A DNA stretch of 34,040 nt from Motiliproteus sp963974645 (GTDB lineage Bacteria; Pseudomonadota; Gammaproteobacteria; Pseudomonadales; Balneatricaceae). The stretch spans positions 1 to 34,040 of the forward strand of contig CAXBEA010000040.1 in the NCBI GenBank assembly GCA_963974645.1, in the 5' to 3' direction. The notes below the pieces were generated by a model, which worked only from the letters and a program-made list of their open reading frames with translations, did no database searches and was not told where the DNA came from. Position 1 is the stretch's first letter, and the number at the start of each line of letters is the position of its first letter. This document shows, piece by piece, positions 1-7,765 of the stretch. Position numbers and translations under genes: made by a program.

Positions 1-1312
<1,312 letters not shown>

Positions 1313-1491
1313 TATGACCTGCCCAGCGATGACGAAAACATGAATGGAGGCCAACAATAGCCAGTATTAACTCGCTGCCATAGGACCAAAGTTATGCTGA
1401 TGAATACGCCAACCCGGACGAATGGAAGCGATTGTCCTTTGGCAACGGATCGATTAAACGTATAACCCCAGCCAGGTAATGGTCGGAGCCC

Positions 1492-1821
1492 CTATCCGCT
1501 GATAACGACGTTGCGAATGCACTGTTTCCAGCAGTGCTGCAGCCTGCAGTCACCCTGCGATGGAAGATGCTCTTTAGCAGAAATGGGTACTAAGCAATCC
1601 TTAGTTTTTAAAGGCCTGCTGATATCCTGAACCGGCTTATCCTGTACAACGGATAACAACAGATCGAGATAGGTGTTGATTTTCCGCATCTCACGAGCAC
1701 TCAGCCCCTCTCTGGACGAAGTTTGAACTAGCCATACAATGCCCGAGTGATACACAATTATTGTGGCACTAAGATCTGCAATGACTTGTGAAGGCTCAAG
1801 AAGGCCGCTGTACGGGGCTTC
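1492..1821 (-). pseudogene. Truncated C-terminal fragment, possibly TetR-family regulator
   Basis: Open frame of about 110 codons running from the outer tip of the mobile-element end (1822) to a stop at 1492. The readable protein starts EAPYSGLLEPSQVIADL and continues with YHSGIVWLVQTSSREGL and MRKINTYLDLLL. Helical pattern, length and the WLVQTS-type segment resemble the C-terminal ligand/dimerisation half of TetR-family regulators, but this is pattern recognition only. No DNA-binding N-terminal half is present. The frame's only ATG (1854) lies inside the terminal repeats of the element, with a stop just before it, so the 5' part was lost when the element inserted or during later deletion. 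The last 30 or so residues look unlike a folded domain and may be out of frame with the original gene. Confidence 0.4.
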
Positions 1822-1826
1822 TGTCG

Positions 1827-1924
1827 CCTGCACCATAAGTCTGCAAACTCGCATTCACAAAACCAACGAGTTACGCATTAAAAATGCGGCATAAGCCTGC
1901 ATGGAATTGCAGCATAAGTCTGCA
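1827..1924 (+). repeat. Outer left-end repeat cluster (three transposase-site-like copies)
   Basis: Three same-direction copies of the element's terminal site: CACCATAAGTCTGCA at 1831-1845, GCATAAGCCTGCA at 1889-1901 and GCATAAGTCTGCA at 1912-1924. They are unevenly spaced, as are TnsB sites in the left end of Tn7. The first copy is preceded by TGTCG, matching the right end. Confidence 0.65.
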
Positions 1925-1952
1925 AATTAGTTCTCACTTTCGCGCTAAAACC

Positions 1953-1977
1953 ATCTCTGTAGTTAAACTACAGAGAT
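1953..1977. repeat. Perfect inverted repeat, 12-bp arms
   Basis: Arms ATCTCTGTAGTT (1953-1964) and AACTACAGAGAT (1966-1977) around a single A. It would form a very stable hairpin or cruciform. It lies between the two left-end repeat clusters. Pyrimidine-rich sequence follows but there is no clean T-run, so terminator function is uncertain. Confidence 0.7.
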
Positions 1978-1995
1978 TCTCTTATCTATAACGAC

Positions 1996-2023
1996 AAAAC
2001 CCCCAGCGTTTGCCGGGGGTTTT
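1996..2023. terminator. Bidirectional intrinsic terminator, possibly the displaced ffs terminator
   Basis: Five C (2000-2004) pair with five G (2015-2019). The hairpin has a short inner GC/GC stem and is flanked by AAAA on the left and TTTT on the right, so it can terminate on either strand. No gene on the left needs it. Read on the minus strand it would follow ffs directly if the 2023-3532 segment were removed, and ffs has no terminator of its own on its present 3' side. Confidence 0.7.
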
Positions 2024-2126
2024 ATCGTTTGCACCATAAGTCTGCATAAGACCAACTATAAATTCAAAAGGTTTAGCCAAAGATTGCAACCGAAGTCTGC
2101 ATAAAATTGAAGCATGAGATTGCAAA
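2023..2126 (+). repeat. Inner left-end repeat cluster (three copies)
   Basis: A second left-end-like array. TATCGTTTGCACCATAAG at 2023-2040 differs from the right-end sequence only by A for G in the second position. Degenerate copies follow at 2090-2101 (CCGAAGTCTGCA) and 2112-2126 (GCATGAGATTGCAAA). It is nearer in sequence to the right end than the outer cluster is, so the latest insertion may span 2023-3532. Confidence 0.6.
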
Positions 2127-2508
2127 ATACTGCTGCCAATCGACTGTCACATGGGAGCATGTAGTAGATTTACACGGACAACATGGCCATTTATTTGCCA
2201 ACAGGGCCTGGTCACGCCAACTAGCAAGCAGGTCTGATTGACCTGCCAGTCCGAAGCAGCAACTTAACGCCGGTTTCTCTATAGCGGTCATTGCCTCGGG
2301 AAACCGGCAGCGGCAAGAAACGGCCCGAAGCCGACACTGGGGATATGACCCGTATATTTAGGATGGTATCGAATACCGGGTCGCCTTCTGCATTTAGCCG
2401 GGTCGCTTTGCACTGGCACTCCAATAAAAATTGAACCACAATCAAAGGATTCGGTCGTCCGCCTGCGGAGATAACGACCCGGCTCCAATGAAACGAAGGA
2501 GTAATAAA

Positions 2509-3084
2509 ATGGCAAAATCATTATTTACGGCATTTTTCTGCATTACCTTACTATCATCATGTGCACTGACGCCTCAGCAAGTAAATCTAAGCCCCGATGT
2601 CAATGTAAACAAAACGTCTTTAGGCAATGGCCAAAATATTATCCTTACCACTGTTGACGAACGCACAACATCGACGATCGGAAATCGAGGAATAGCTGGG
2701 TTTGGTGCTGACATCACAAGCGATAATGATGTGGTAGCTATTGTACGTTTAGAAATCATCAAGGGCCTTGAGGCTCAAAGCTTTGTCATTTCAAATGAAC
2801 TAAACAACGGCCCCAAAGAGCTGCGAGTAGAAATTCGTAACCTAGAATACAAATTAACATCAGGAATTTTTACTGGAACATTGCGCACCGAATCAGCTTT
2901 AAAAGGTATCTGCCTTGTTAATGGTAAAAGGAGCTATGAACATTTATATCGTGGAGGGTCAGAAGAGCAAGTTTTAGTTGCTCAATTTGCAAATGAAAAT
3001 TCCGCCCATATCAACAAGGCCCTTACAGAAGTTATTGAAGACCTATTAAATGATAAAAGCCTTTTCAGTTGCTTGGCTGAATAA
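2509..3084 (+). CDS. YajG-like lipoprotein carried as element cargo
   Basis: A 191-residue predicted lipoprotein. The ATG at 2509 has AAGGAG six bases upstream; an upstream in-frame start at 2431 lacks this and would bury the signal peptide. The N-terminus is a lipoprotein signal peptide ending in the lipobox LSSC, followed by ALTPQQVNLSPDV. The rest matches the YajG family in layout: a DERTT segment after the first strand, a central DVVAIVRLEIIKGLEAQSF segment, then VEIRNLEYKL and a C-terminal INKALTEVIEDLLND helix. YajG proteins are uncharacterised periplasm-facing lipoproteins. Codon choice and base composition are clearly more AT-rich than the flanking chromosome, which fits horizontal transfer. 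It is the only recognisable gene between the element ends. A fitness or envelope role is unknown. Confidence 0.78.
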   Translation: MAKSLFTAFFCITLLSSCALTPQQVNLSPDVNVNKTSLGNGQNIILTTVDERTTSTIGNRGIAGFGADITSDNDVVAIVRLEIIKGLEAQSFVISNELNNGPKELRVEIRNLEYKLTSGIFTGTLRTESALKGICLVNGKRSYEHLYRGGSEEQVLVAQFANENSAHINKALTEVIEDLLNDKSLFSCLAE

Positions 3085-3465
3085 AACCATAACAACCTAA
3101 CACATATGAGCTGGACGGAAAGTACTTCTGCTTTTAAATTTGAATGATTCGGTGGTGCTCAAGCAGTTCGTCGCCGCCGGTTATCACTACCCGTTAATTT
3201 TTCCGTGGCTGCTTGGGGAGAGCCTTGAAACTCCGCTTTACCCTTCGGGTGCGACTGCCCGCAGTGTGTCGATTCTTGTCACTGCCGGACGCTTCTTGCT
3301 GATTTTGGAGTGGCCGTTTTTACGATTTAGCCTGTTCGGCAGGGCATCGCTTTAACCTTCCAGGCTTCTCGATCAGGGCCGCGTTTGGCGCTGGCCTATC
3401 CTCACCCTGCATGTCGCATTACTTGACCAGACGTTCTTGTGCATTTACTACAAGAACGGAGCCTA
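3085..3465. other. Non-coding cargo region with a 9-bp hairpin
   Basis: About 380 bases between the YajG-like gene and the right-end repeats with no convincing gene. A possible 71-codon frame at 3140-3355 starts at TTG, has no ribosome site and no recognisable domain. A perfect inverted repeat (CGTTCTTGT at 3432-3440, ACAAGAACG at 3450-3458) lies just inside the right end, without a following T-run. No repeat array was seen. Confidence 0.5.
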
Positions 3466-3532
3466 TGCAGACTTATACTGCAAATTATGCAAACTATTTC
3501 GCAATTTATGCAGGCTTATGGTGCAAACGACA
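3466..3532 (-). repeat. Right-end repeat cluster (three packed copies, inverted)
   Basis: On the minus strand from 3532: a terminal TGTCG, then the core CCATAAGCCTGCA (3521-3509), a degenerate copy around 3500-3487, and GTATAAGTCTGCA (3478-3466). The close packing contrasts with the spread left end, the usual asymmetry of Tn7-type ends. The sequence ACGACA recurs at 3537-3542 and at 1991-1996, hinting at repeated insertion and loss at this site. Confidence 0.65.
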
Positions 3533-3560
3533 GTAAACGACAACTTCCAGTAGAAATGGA

Positions 3561-3670
3561 GGCAGCCCCACCAGCCACACCCCGGCACACAAATCGGCCG
3601 CTGTGGCTGCTCCCTTCCGGGTCTGACCAGGTTCACGACTTCTTGTTGCGGGGGGACCAATAGGGCCACC
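3561..3670 (-). ncRNA. ffs: Signal recognition particle RNA (4.5S RNA)
   Basis: On the minus strand the sequence contains the invariant SRP tetraloop region, GGTCAGACCCGGAAGGGAGCA, which resembles the E. coli 4.5S core GGTCAGGTCCGGAAGGAAGCA and binds the Ffh M domain. Upstream is CCCGCAAC as in E. coli, and downstream GTGTGCCGGG. The outer ends pair over about 14 bases: the 5' strand begins GGTGGCCC and the 3' strand ends GGGGCTGCC, which sets the mature ends at about 3670 and 3561. Length 110, against 114 in E. coli. With Ffh it targets membrane proteins co-translationally. No intrinsic terminator follows; instead the right end of the Tn7-like element begins 28 bases away. Confidence 0.95.
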
Positions 3671-3717
3671 ATAACGCAGGTGCTGAGCGGATTCGGCAGC
3701 ACATCCAACGGGCGGGA

Positions 3718-3746
3718 ATTATGCGCGATTCACTCCCGGCGTGCAA
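3718..3746 (-). promoter_or_regulatory. Sigma-70 promoter of ffs
   Basis: On the minus strand: -35 TTGCAC (3746-3741), a 17-base spacer, -10 CATAAT (3723-3718), then a GC-rich discriminator (CCCGCCCG) of the kind seen at growth-rate-controlled stable-RNA promoters. Transcription would begin near 3711, giving a precursor with a roughly 40-base 5' leader for RNase P removal. Confidence 0.75.
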
Positions 3747-3771
3747 CTGGGTTTTCCCTTAGAGGTAAAAT

Positions 3772-4323
3772 TCAACGCAATTGAAGCTGCTGCTCAATCA
3801 TCTTATCCGCCTCAGGCGCATCCCAATCGGCATAACTACGTAAAAAACTCAGCACCCGCCCCTGGGAATCAATTAAAAAGCTGGCCGGAAAGACATCGAC
3901 AGGGAACGCCTTTCCAAACGTTTCGACCGAACCATGGTAGAGCGCTAGGTGCTCAATATTAAGTTTGTCATAAAACTCTCGGGCACCGGCATAGCCACGT
4001 CGATCCAGCGCAACCGCCACGACTTCAAAACGTTCGCTACCCAAGCGCTGTTGCAACCGGTCAAGTGCAGGTAGCTCACGCAAACAGGGTGGACACCAGG
4101 TGGCCCAAAAATTCAGCAGCACCAGCTTGCCTTGAAAAGCGCTCAGGTCGATCGCGGTAGACTCACCACGAAACAGAGGCACGGGCTCAACCGGCTTAGG
4201 TGGATTCACCGCAATAAAACTATTAACGGTTCCATCTGAAGGCTCGGTAGCACCATGGTTAGCCGAGGCGGTCGAAAGCGTCGTCAAGCACAGGAGCGTC
4301 AGTACCGATCGAAAAAATAACAT
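3772..4323 (-). CDS. TlpA/ResA-like periplasmic thioredoxin
   Basis: A 183-residue exported thiol-disulfide oxidoreductase. Residues 1-21 form a cleavable signal peptide (hydrophobic core after Arg5, STASA before the likely cut). A proline-rich linker follows, then the thioredoxin fold with the TlpA/AhpC-TSA signature LLNFWATWCPPCLRELP; the active-site cysteines are Cys77 and Cys80. The conserved cis-Pro region appears as DVFPASFLIDSQGRV, and the protein ends soon after. Family members reduce periplasmic disulfides, often for cytochrome c maturation or copper-centre assembly. No cytochrome gene is adjacent, so the partner is unknown. It is a single gene, upstream of and in the same direction as ffs. 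Confidence 0.88.
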   Translation of the reverse strand: MLFFRSVLTLLCLTTLSTASANHGATEPSDGTVNSFIAVNPPKPVEPVPLFRGESTAIDLSAFQGKLVLLNFWATWCPPCLRELPALDRLQQRLGSERFEVVAVALDRRGYAGAREFYDKLNIEHLALYHGSVETFGKAFPVDVFPASFLIDSQGRVLSFLRSYADWDAPEADKMIEQQLQLR

Positions 4324-4572
4324 GCTGTTTCCTGCCGTCTTAGTTGGTTGCAGAGCTGGGTGGTGGCCATTGTAGACGGCCGCTGTAACCGAGTGAAGCG
4401 CGCTGAGATAACCTAGGCATGATTCAAAGCAGGCCTCCGGACAGGTTTTAGATTAGAATGCGGCTGCTTAATTCAGATGACTCAATATTATTCCCTGATC
4501 TGGCAGCTCTATGTTCATCGCGAACAAAGCACGATCAGCCTTGCTGCCAGCTAACGACAGAAATCCGACTTT

Positions 4573-5502
4573 ATGCAACTACACGACCATATCAACAGCC
4601 TCGGCCGCGATCTCAAGCTACGCTTTGGTGAGAAAGTACATAAGCTCAGCATCAATGCTCAGTTCACCTGTCCTAACCGCGATGGCACCCTGGGACGAGG
4701 TGGCTGTACGTTTTGCAACAACGCCTCTTTCAACGCCAGAACCCAGACTCAGGAAAGCATCCGCGAGCAGTTGGAAAACAGCAAACATGGAATGCGCGCC
4801 AAGCGTTATCTGGCCTACTTTCAAGCCTATACCAACACCTACGCCGAGGTTGAGACACTACGCCAGATGTATCAGGAGGCACTTGAGGTTGCCGACATTG
4901 TGGGCCTGTGCGTCGGCACCCGGCCCGACTGTGTTCCCGATGCAACGCTGGACCTGCTGGCCAGCTATCAGGATCAGGGCGCAGAGGTCTGGCTGGAACT
5001 CGGCCTGCAATCGGCCTTCGACGCTACCCTGGAACGCATTAATCGCGGCCACAACTTTGCCGCTTACGTCGATGCGGTCAAGCGGGCGCGTGCCCGTAAT
5101 CTGAAGGTCTGTACTCACCTGATTATCGGCCTACCGGGAGAGGCCCCCAGCGACAGCTTGATCACCCTGGATAGGGTTCTGGAACAGGGCTGCCAGGGGT
5201 TAAAACTTCACCCGCTGCATATCGTTAGAGGAAGCCAGATGGCGCGTCAATGGAAGCGAGGCGAGATCGAAGCGATCGGCTTTGATGCGTATGTTCAGAC
5301 CGCAGCAGCGATGATCCGGAACACCCCCTGGGAGGTGGTTTATCATCGCGTCACCGCCACAGCGCGCCGCCCGACACTGCTGGCGCCTGATTGGTGCGAC
5401 AACCGCTGGCCGACGTTCAATGCGATCGCCGAGCATCTGCACCTTCATGGCGGCCAGGGCAGTGCCCTGACCGCCTCGGCACCTGCGTGCGCTAGATTTT
5501 AA
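4573..5502 (+). CDS. yhcC: YhcC-type radical SAM protein
   Basis: A 309-residue cytosolic radical-SAM enzyme of the YhcC (TIGR01212) family. The cluster-binding cysteines follow the C-x11-C-x2-C pattern (Cys33, Cys45, Cys48, within TCPNRDGTLGRGGCTFCNN), unlike the common CxxxCxxC. Other conserved segments are YFQAYTNTYA, VGLCVGTRPDCVPD, WLELGLQSA, RGH, THLIIGLPGE and KLHPLHIVRGS, which form the AdoMet-binding barrel. The C-terminal TARRPTLLAPDWCDNRW motif is also typical. Length is normal for the family. The reaction catalysed is not established; E. coli yhcC is usually grouped with Elp3-like proteins. The chosen ATG gives the usual MQLHDHINSLG start. Confidence 0.9.
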   Translation: MQLHDHINSLGRDLKLRFGEKVHKLSINAQFTCPNRDGTLGRGGCTFCNNASFNARTQTQESIREQLENSKHGMRAKRYLAYFQAYTNTYAEVETLRQMYQEALEVADIVGLCVGTRPDCVPDATLDLLASYQDQGAEVWLELGLQSAFDATLERINRGHNFAAYVDAVKRARARNLKVCTHLIIGLPGEAPSDSLITLDRVLEQGCQGLKLHPLHIVRGSQMARQWKRGEIEAIGFDAYVQTAAAMIRNTPWEVVYHRVTATARRPTLLAPDWCDNRWPTFNAIAEHLHLHGGQGSALTASAPACARF

Positions 5503-5566
5503 ACCGAGCAAGCAACTTCTGCAGACTTGCAGCCTGCCTGGCCAGCTCGCGGCTCGATTCAGAGGT

Positions 5567-5725
5567 TTAATCGACAGCGCTGACGATTAGCTCCCGCCCT
5601 CCCACCTCAACGACACCGCGCTGCAGCCGTGCCGACAAGATTCGGGAGAAGGTTCCGGGGTGACCAACAGCCGTGAAGCGACAACCTGTTTGGCTGAACG
5701 GAAACAGGATTCATTTTTTAGCGCA
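5567..5725 (-). pseudogene. Frameshifted remnant of a Crp/Fnr-family C-terminal HTH
   Basis: The minus strand encodes AKQVVASRLLVTPE and then, after loss of one base near 5653, FSRILSARLQRGVVEVGGREL and a TAA stop at 5569-5567. It aligns end to end with the C-terminal helix-turn-helix of the intact regulator at 6970-7659 (PKQVIASRLSVKPETFSRIM and beyond). Only about 50 codons remain; the cyclic-nucleotide-like sensor domain is gone. It occupies most of the otherwise empty 367-base gap between yhcC and the nitrilase gene. It is best read as a decayed paralogue or partial duplication of the dnr-like gene 1.3 kb away. No other gene was seen in this gap. Confidence 0.8.
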
Positions 5726-5869
5726 TTAAGATTGAAACAAACTAACCTGAATCTCCGACCAGGCGCCTTGATCCCTCGACCGGCTGCCGTAGAATGCCAG
5801 TTCAGCACTCGGGCTCATGCCTGAGAATATAGTCTATGCTTCCCTATCTATTTGCGCCCCGAGGACAAT

Positions 5870-6802
5870 ATGAGTCGATTCGCAATTGCCGGCATTCAGA
5901 TGAAAGTTTCCGCCATCAACTCCAACGTGGAGATGATGAAGCTGAAGCTGGATATCACCATGAATCTGTACCCCTGGGTGCAGATGGTGGTATTCAGTGA
6001 ACTCTGCGGCTACGGCCCGCTGCTGCATACCGCGCAGGAGTTCCCGGGCGAGTTTGAAGCCGAGATGCAGGCGATGGCGGTTAAATACGGCATCTGGTTA
6101 CTACCCGGATCGGTGTTTGAAAGGCGTGGCGAAGAGATTTTTAACACCGCCACCGTGATCAATCCTCAGGGTGAGATCGTATCGCGCTACAGCAAGATGT
6201 TCCCCTTCTACCCCTATGAAGAGGGTGTCTCACCCGGCCATGACTACTGCATCTTTGATGTCCCGGAGGTGGGTCGCTTTGGGGTCTCGATCTGCTACGA
6301 CATGTGGTTCCCGGAAACCATCCGCACCCTGACAGTTATGGGCGCCGAGGTCATTCTGCACCCGACCCTGACCGGCACCATCGACCGTGATACCGAGCTG
6401 TCGATCTGTCGTGCCATGGCCACCGTCAACCAGTGCTATATGTTTGATGTCAATGGCCTGGATACCGGCGGTAGTGGCCGTTCACTGGTGTGCGGCCCCG
6501 ATGGCCGGGTGCTCTATCAAGCGCAAAACAACGAAGAGATCATCCCGATCGAGTTGGATCTTGAGAACGTCCGCCGCAGTCGTGAATACGGCGTACTTCG
6601 CCTAGGCCAGCCGTTAAAGAGTTTCCGCGATCATATGGGAGATTTCAGTATCTACTGGCCCAACGCCGAGCGCCCCTATCTGGATTCACTGGGACCGCTG
6701 ATCAAGCCCGGTCGCATGGATACGCTGGCGGAGCTTAAACAGCGCGAAACCGCGCTGATGCAAGCTCAAAGCGAACAGCACATCTATAAAGGGATAAAGT
6801 AA
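5870..6802 (+). CDS. Carbon-nitrogen hydrolase (nitrilase superfamily, aliphatic-amidase-like)
   Basis: A 310-residue cytosolic hydrolase with the complete nitrilase-superfamily triad: Glu44 in VVFSELCGYG, Lys109 in RYSKMFPFYPYEEG and Cys142 in VSICYDMWFPE. These enzymes cleave amides, carbamoyl compounds or nitriles through a cysteine thioester. The FPFYPYEEGVSPG and GGSGRSLVCGPDGRVLYQA segments and the C-terminal extension (YWPNAERPYLDSLGPL) place it among the amidase-like branch rather than omega-amidase or NAD synthetase. The substrate cannot be told. The ATG at 5870 follows GAGGA at six bases; an earlier TTG in frame (5852) is rejected. The 3' end shows a 19-base tandem duplication that includes the stop codon. 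Confidence 0.85.
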   Translation: MSRFAIAGIQMKVSAINSNVEMMKLKLDITMNLYPWVQMVVFSELCGYGPLLHTAQEFPGEFEAEMQAMAVKYGIWLLPGSVFERRGEEIFNTATVINPQGEIVSRYSKMFPFYPYEEGVSPGHDYCIFDVPEVGRFGVSICYDMWFPETIRTLTVMGAEVILHPTLTGTIDRDTELSICRAMATVNQCYMFDVNGLDTGGSGRSLVCGPDGRVLYQAQNNEEIIPIELDLENVRRSREYGVLRLGQPLKSFRDHMGDFSIYWPNAERPYLDSLGPLIKPGRMDTLAELKQRETALMQAQSEQHIYKGIK

Positions 6803-6825
6803 CACCAAAGGGATAAAGTAATACC
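6788..6825 (+). repeat. 19-bp tandem duplication over the stop codon
   Basis: Units at 6788-6806 and 6807-6825 differ at one position (AAAGGGATAAAGTAA then CACC versus TACC). The first unit contains the TAA stop of the nitrilase-family gene, so the second lies just outside it. Confidence 0.85.
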
Positions 6826-6859
6826 CAGGCTAGTATCCGCGCAAAGGACCTTCCAGACT

Positions 6860-6889
6860 AAAAACGCAGACGTTACGTCTGCGTTTTTT
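6860..6889. terminator. Intrinsic terminator between convergent genes
   Basis: Stem ACGCAGAC / GTCTGCGT around GTTAC, flanked by an A-run on the left and six T on the right. It serves the nitrilase gene on the plus strand and, by symmetry, the dnr-like gene that converges on it. Confidence 0.9.
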
Positions 6890-6969
6890 ATTGGTCCCGA
6901 CCAGCTACTGCCTGATCAGCCCAATAACTCTTATACACAATCCCGGCAACCTACCGCAGTCTAAGAGCG

Positions 6970-7659
6970 TCATTCAAACTCATACAAGCGTGTAACATCG
7001 CTCACGACTATTTCCCTTCCCTTCACCTCAATGACGCCTCGTTGCACCAGCGTCGACATAATGCGGGAGAAGGTTTCGGGCTTAACCGATAACCGTGAAG
7101 CGATAACTTGTTTGGGTGAACTAAGATAAAGTGAACAGCCATCTTCAGCACCGGATGGGAGCTGCGAGGCCAAAAAGCGCACAACTCTATAGGTCGCATT
7201 CTGCTGGGTCAGATTAACCACGTCATTCAAACGTGCGTGTAAACGCATACTCAGATCACCCAAAATCCGCATACAAGCGTCCATATTATGGTGCAGCAAC
7301 TCTACATAGGTTGCACCGTCAATGCCGTAGACACGCGATGGATTCAACGCCTGGGCATTAACCGGGAAAGCCGACCTGCGCATAAAAATCACTGCCTCGG
7401 CAATGGTCTGGCCGGGCGAGATAATCTCTACCACTTTTTCATTACCGTCAGCCGAGGTACGGAACAACTTTATCAGCCCATCGGCCAGCAGGTAGAACTG
7501 TTTGCTGGGTTGATCCTGGCTGAACAGCGACTGCTCGGAACTCAGTTCATACAGCTTTACCGAACCCAGCAACTGCAACAGCTCAGTTTCTGAAAAACTA
7601 GCGAATAGATAATGGCGACGGATAGCGGCAAGCGCCAAGTGTTGCTGATGTATATCCAT
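6970..7659 (-). CDS. dnr: Dnr-like Crp/Fnr-family transcription regulator
   Basis: A 229-residue regulator with an N-terminal cyclic-nucleotide-binding-like sensor, a long dimerisation helix (MRLHARLNDVVNLTQQNATYRVVRFLASQL) and a C-terminal winged HTH with recognition segment SVKPETFSRIMSTL. It resembles Pseudomonas DNR, the haem/NO-sensing activator of denitrification, more than FNR/ANR: the N-terminal cysteine cluster for a 4Fe-4S centre is absent and length matches DNR (227). The recognition helix E-x-x-S-R predicts a TTGAT-N4-ATCAA operator, and such a box lies upstream of ubiU in this window. The ATG at 7659 is chosen; the longer frame begins at TTG. Neither start has a good ribosome site. 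Denitrification genes themselves are not in the window. Confidence 0.82.
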   Translation of the reverse strand: MDIHQQHLALAAIRRHYLFASFSETELLQLLGSVKLYELSSEQSLFSQDQPSKQFYLLADGLIKLFRTSADGNEKVVEIISPGQTIAEAVIFMRRSAFPVNAQALNPSRVYGIDGATYVELLHHNMDACMRILGDLSMRLHARLNDVVNLTQQNATYRVVRFLASQLPSGAEDGCSLYLSSPKQVIASRLSVKPETFSRIMSTLVQRGVIEVKGREIVVSDVTRLYEFE

Positions 7660-7765
7660 AATATGTGCGCGATGAGCGCAATCCAAAACTGCTAAACCGC
7701 TGTTTTACGCGCACTGGCCAGCAGGGTCAAATGAAACCGCCGCTACTTTAGTAAGGGCGATCTGG

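Larger units (their letters stand above)
1822..3532. mobile_element. Decayed Tn7-like element next to ffs (no transposition genes)
   Basis: The segment is bounded by inverted ends. The left end reads TGTCGCCTGCACCATAAG from 1822, and the right end, on the minus strand from 3532, reads TGTCGTTTGCACCATAAG, so the element is of TGT...ACA type. Each end carries several degenerate copies of a roughly 20-bp site with core CATAAGYCTGCA, spaced at the left and packed at the right, as TnsB sites are in Tn7-like transposons. The right end lies 28 bp past the 3' end of the SRP RNA gene; Tn7-like elements, including type I-F3 CRISPR-associated ones, are known to use ffs as attachment site. Interior DNA is AT-rich relative to the neighbours and holds one recognisable gene. 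No tnsABC, tniQ, cas gene or integrase is present, and no matching 5-bp target duplication was found (GCTTC versus GTAAA). This is therefore a remnant or a non-autonomous derivative. Confidence 0.6.

Noticed and set aside
1313..1491. TPP riboswitch upstream of thiC
   Set aside because: No CTGAGA core on the thiC strand and no convincing partner helix. A weak GGTAATGG resemblance lies on the wrong strand.
3278..3290. Half of a type I-F CRISPR-like repeat (CACTGCCGGAC) inside the element
   Set aside because: It occurs once, lacks the inverted half and has no second copy or spacer nearby. Chance similarity, although an I-F3 relic was worth checking.
3140..3355. 71-codon open frame downstream of the YajG-like gene
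   Set aside because: TTG start, no ribosome site, no recognisable domain.
3085..3420. Integron attC site after the lipoprotein gene
   Set aside because: AACCTAAC resembles one core, but no matching GTTRRRY partner or paired internal boxes were found.
4511..5104. 197-codon frame overlapping yhcC in another frame
   Set aside because: The overlapping yhcC frame has full radical-SAM motifs; this one has low-complexity, unfolded-looking sequence.
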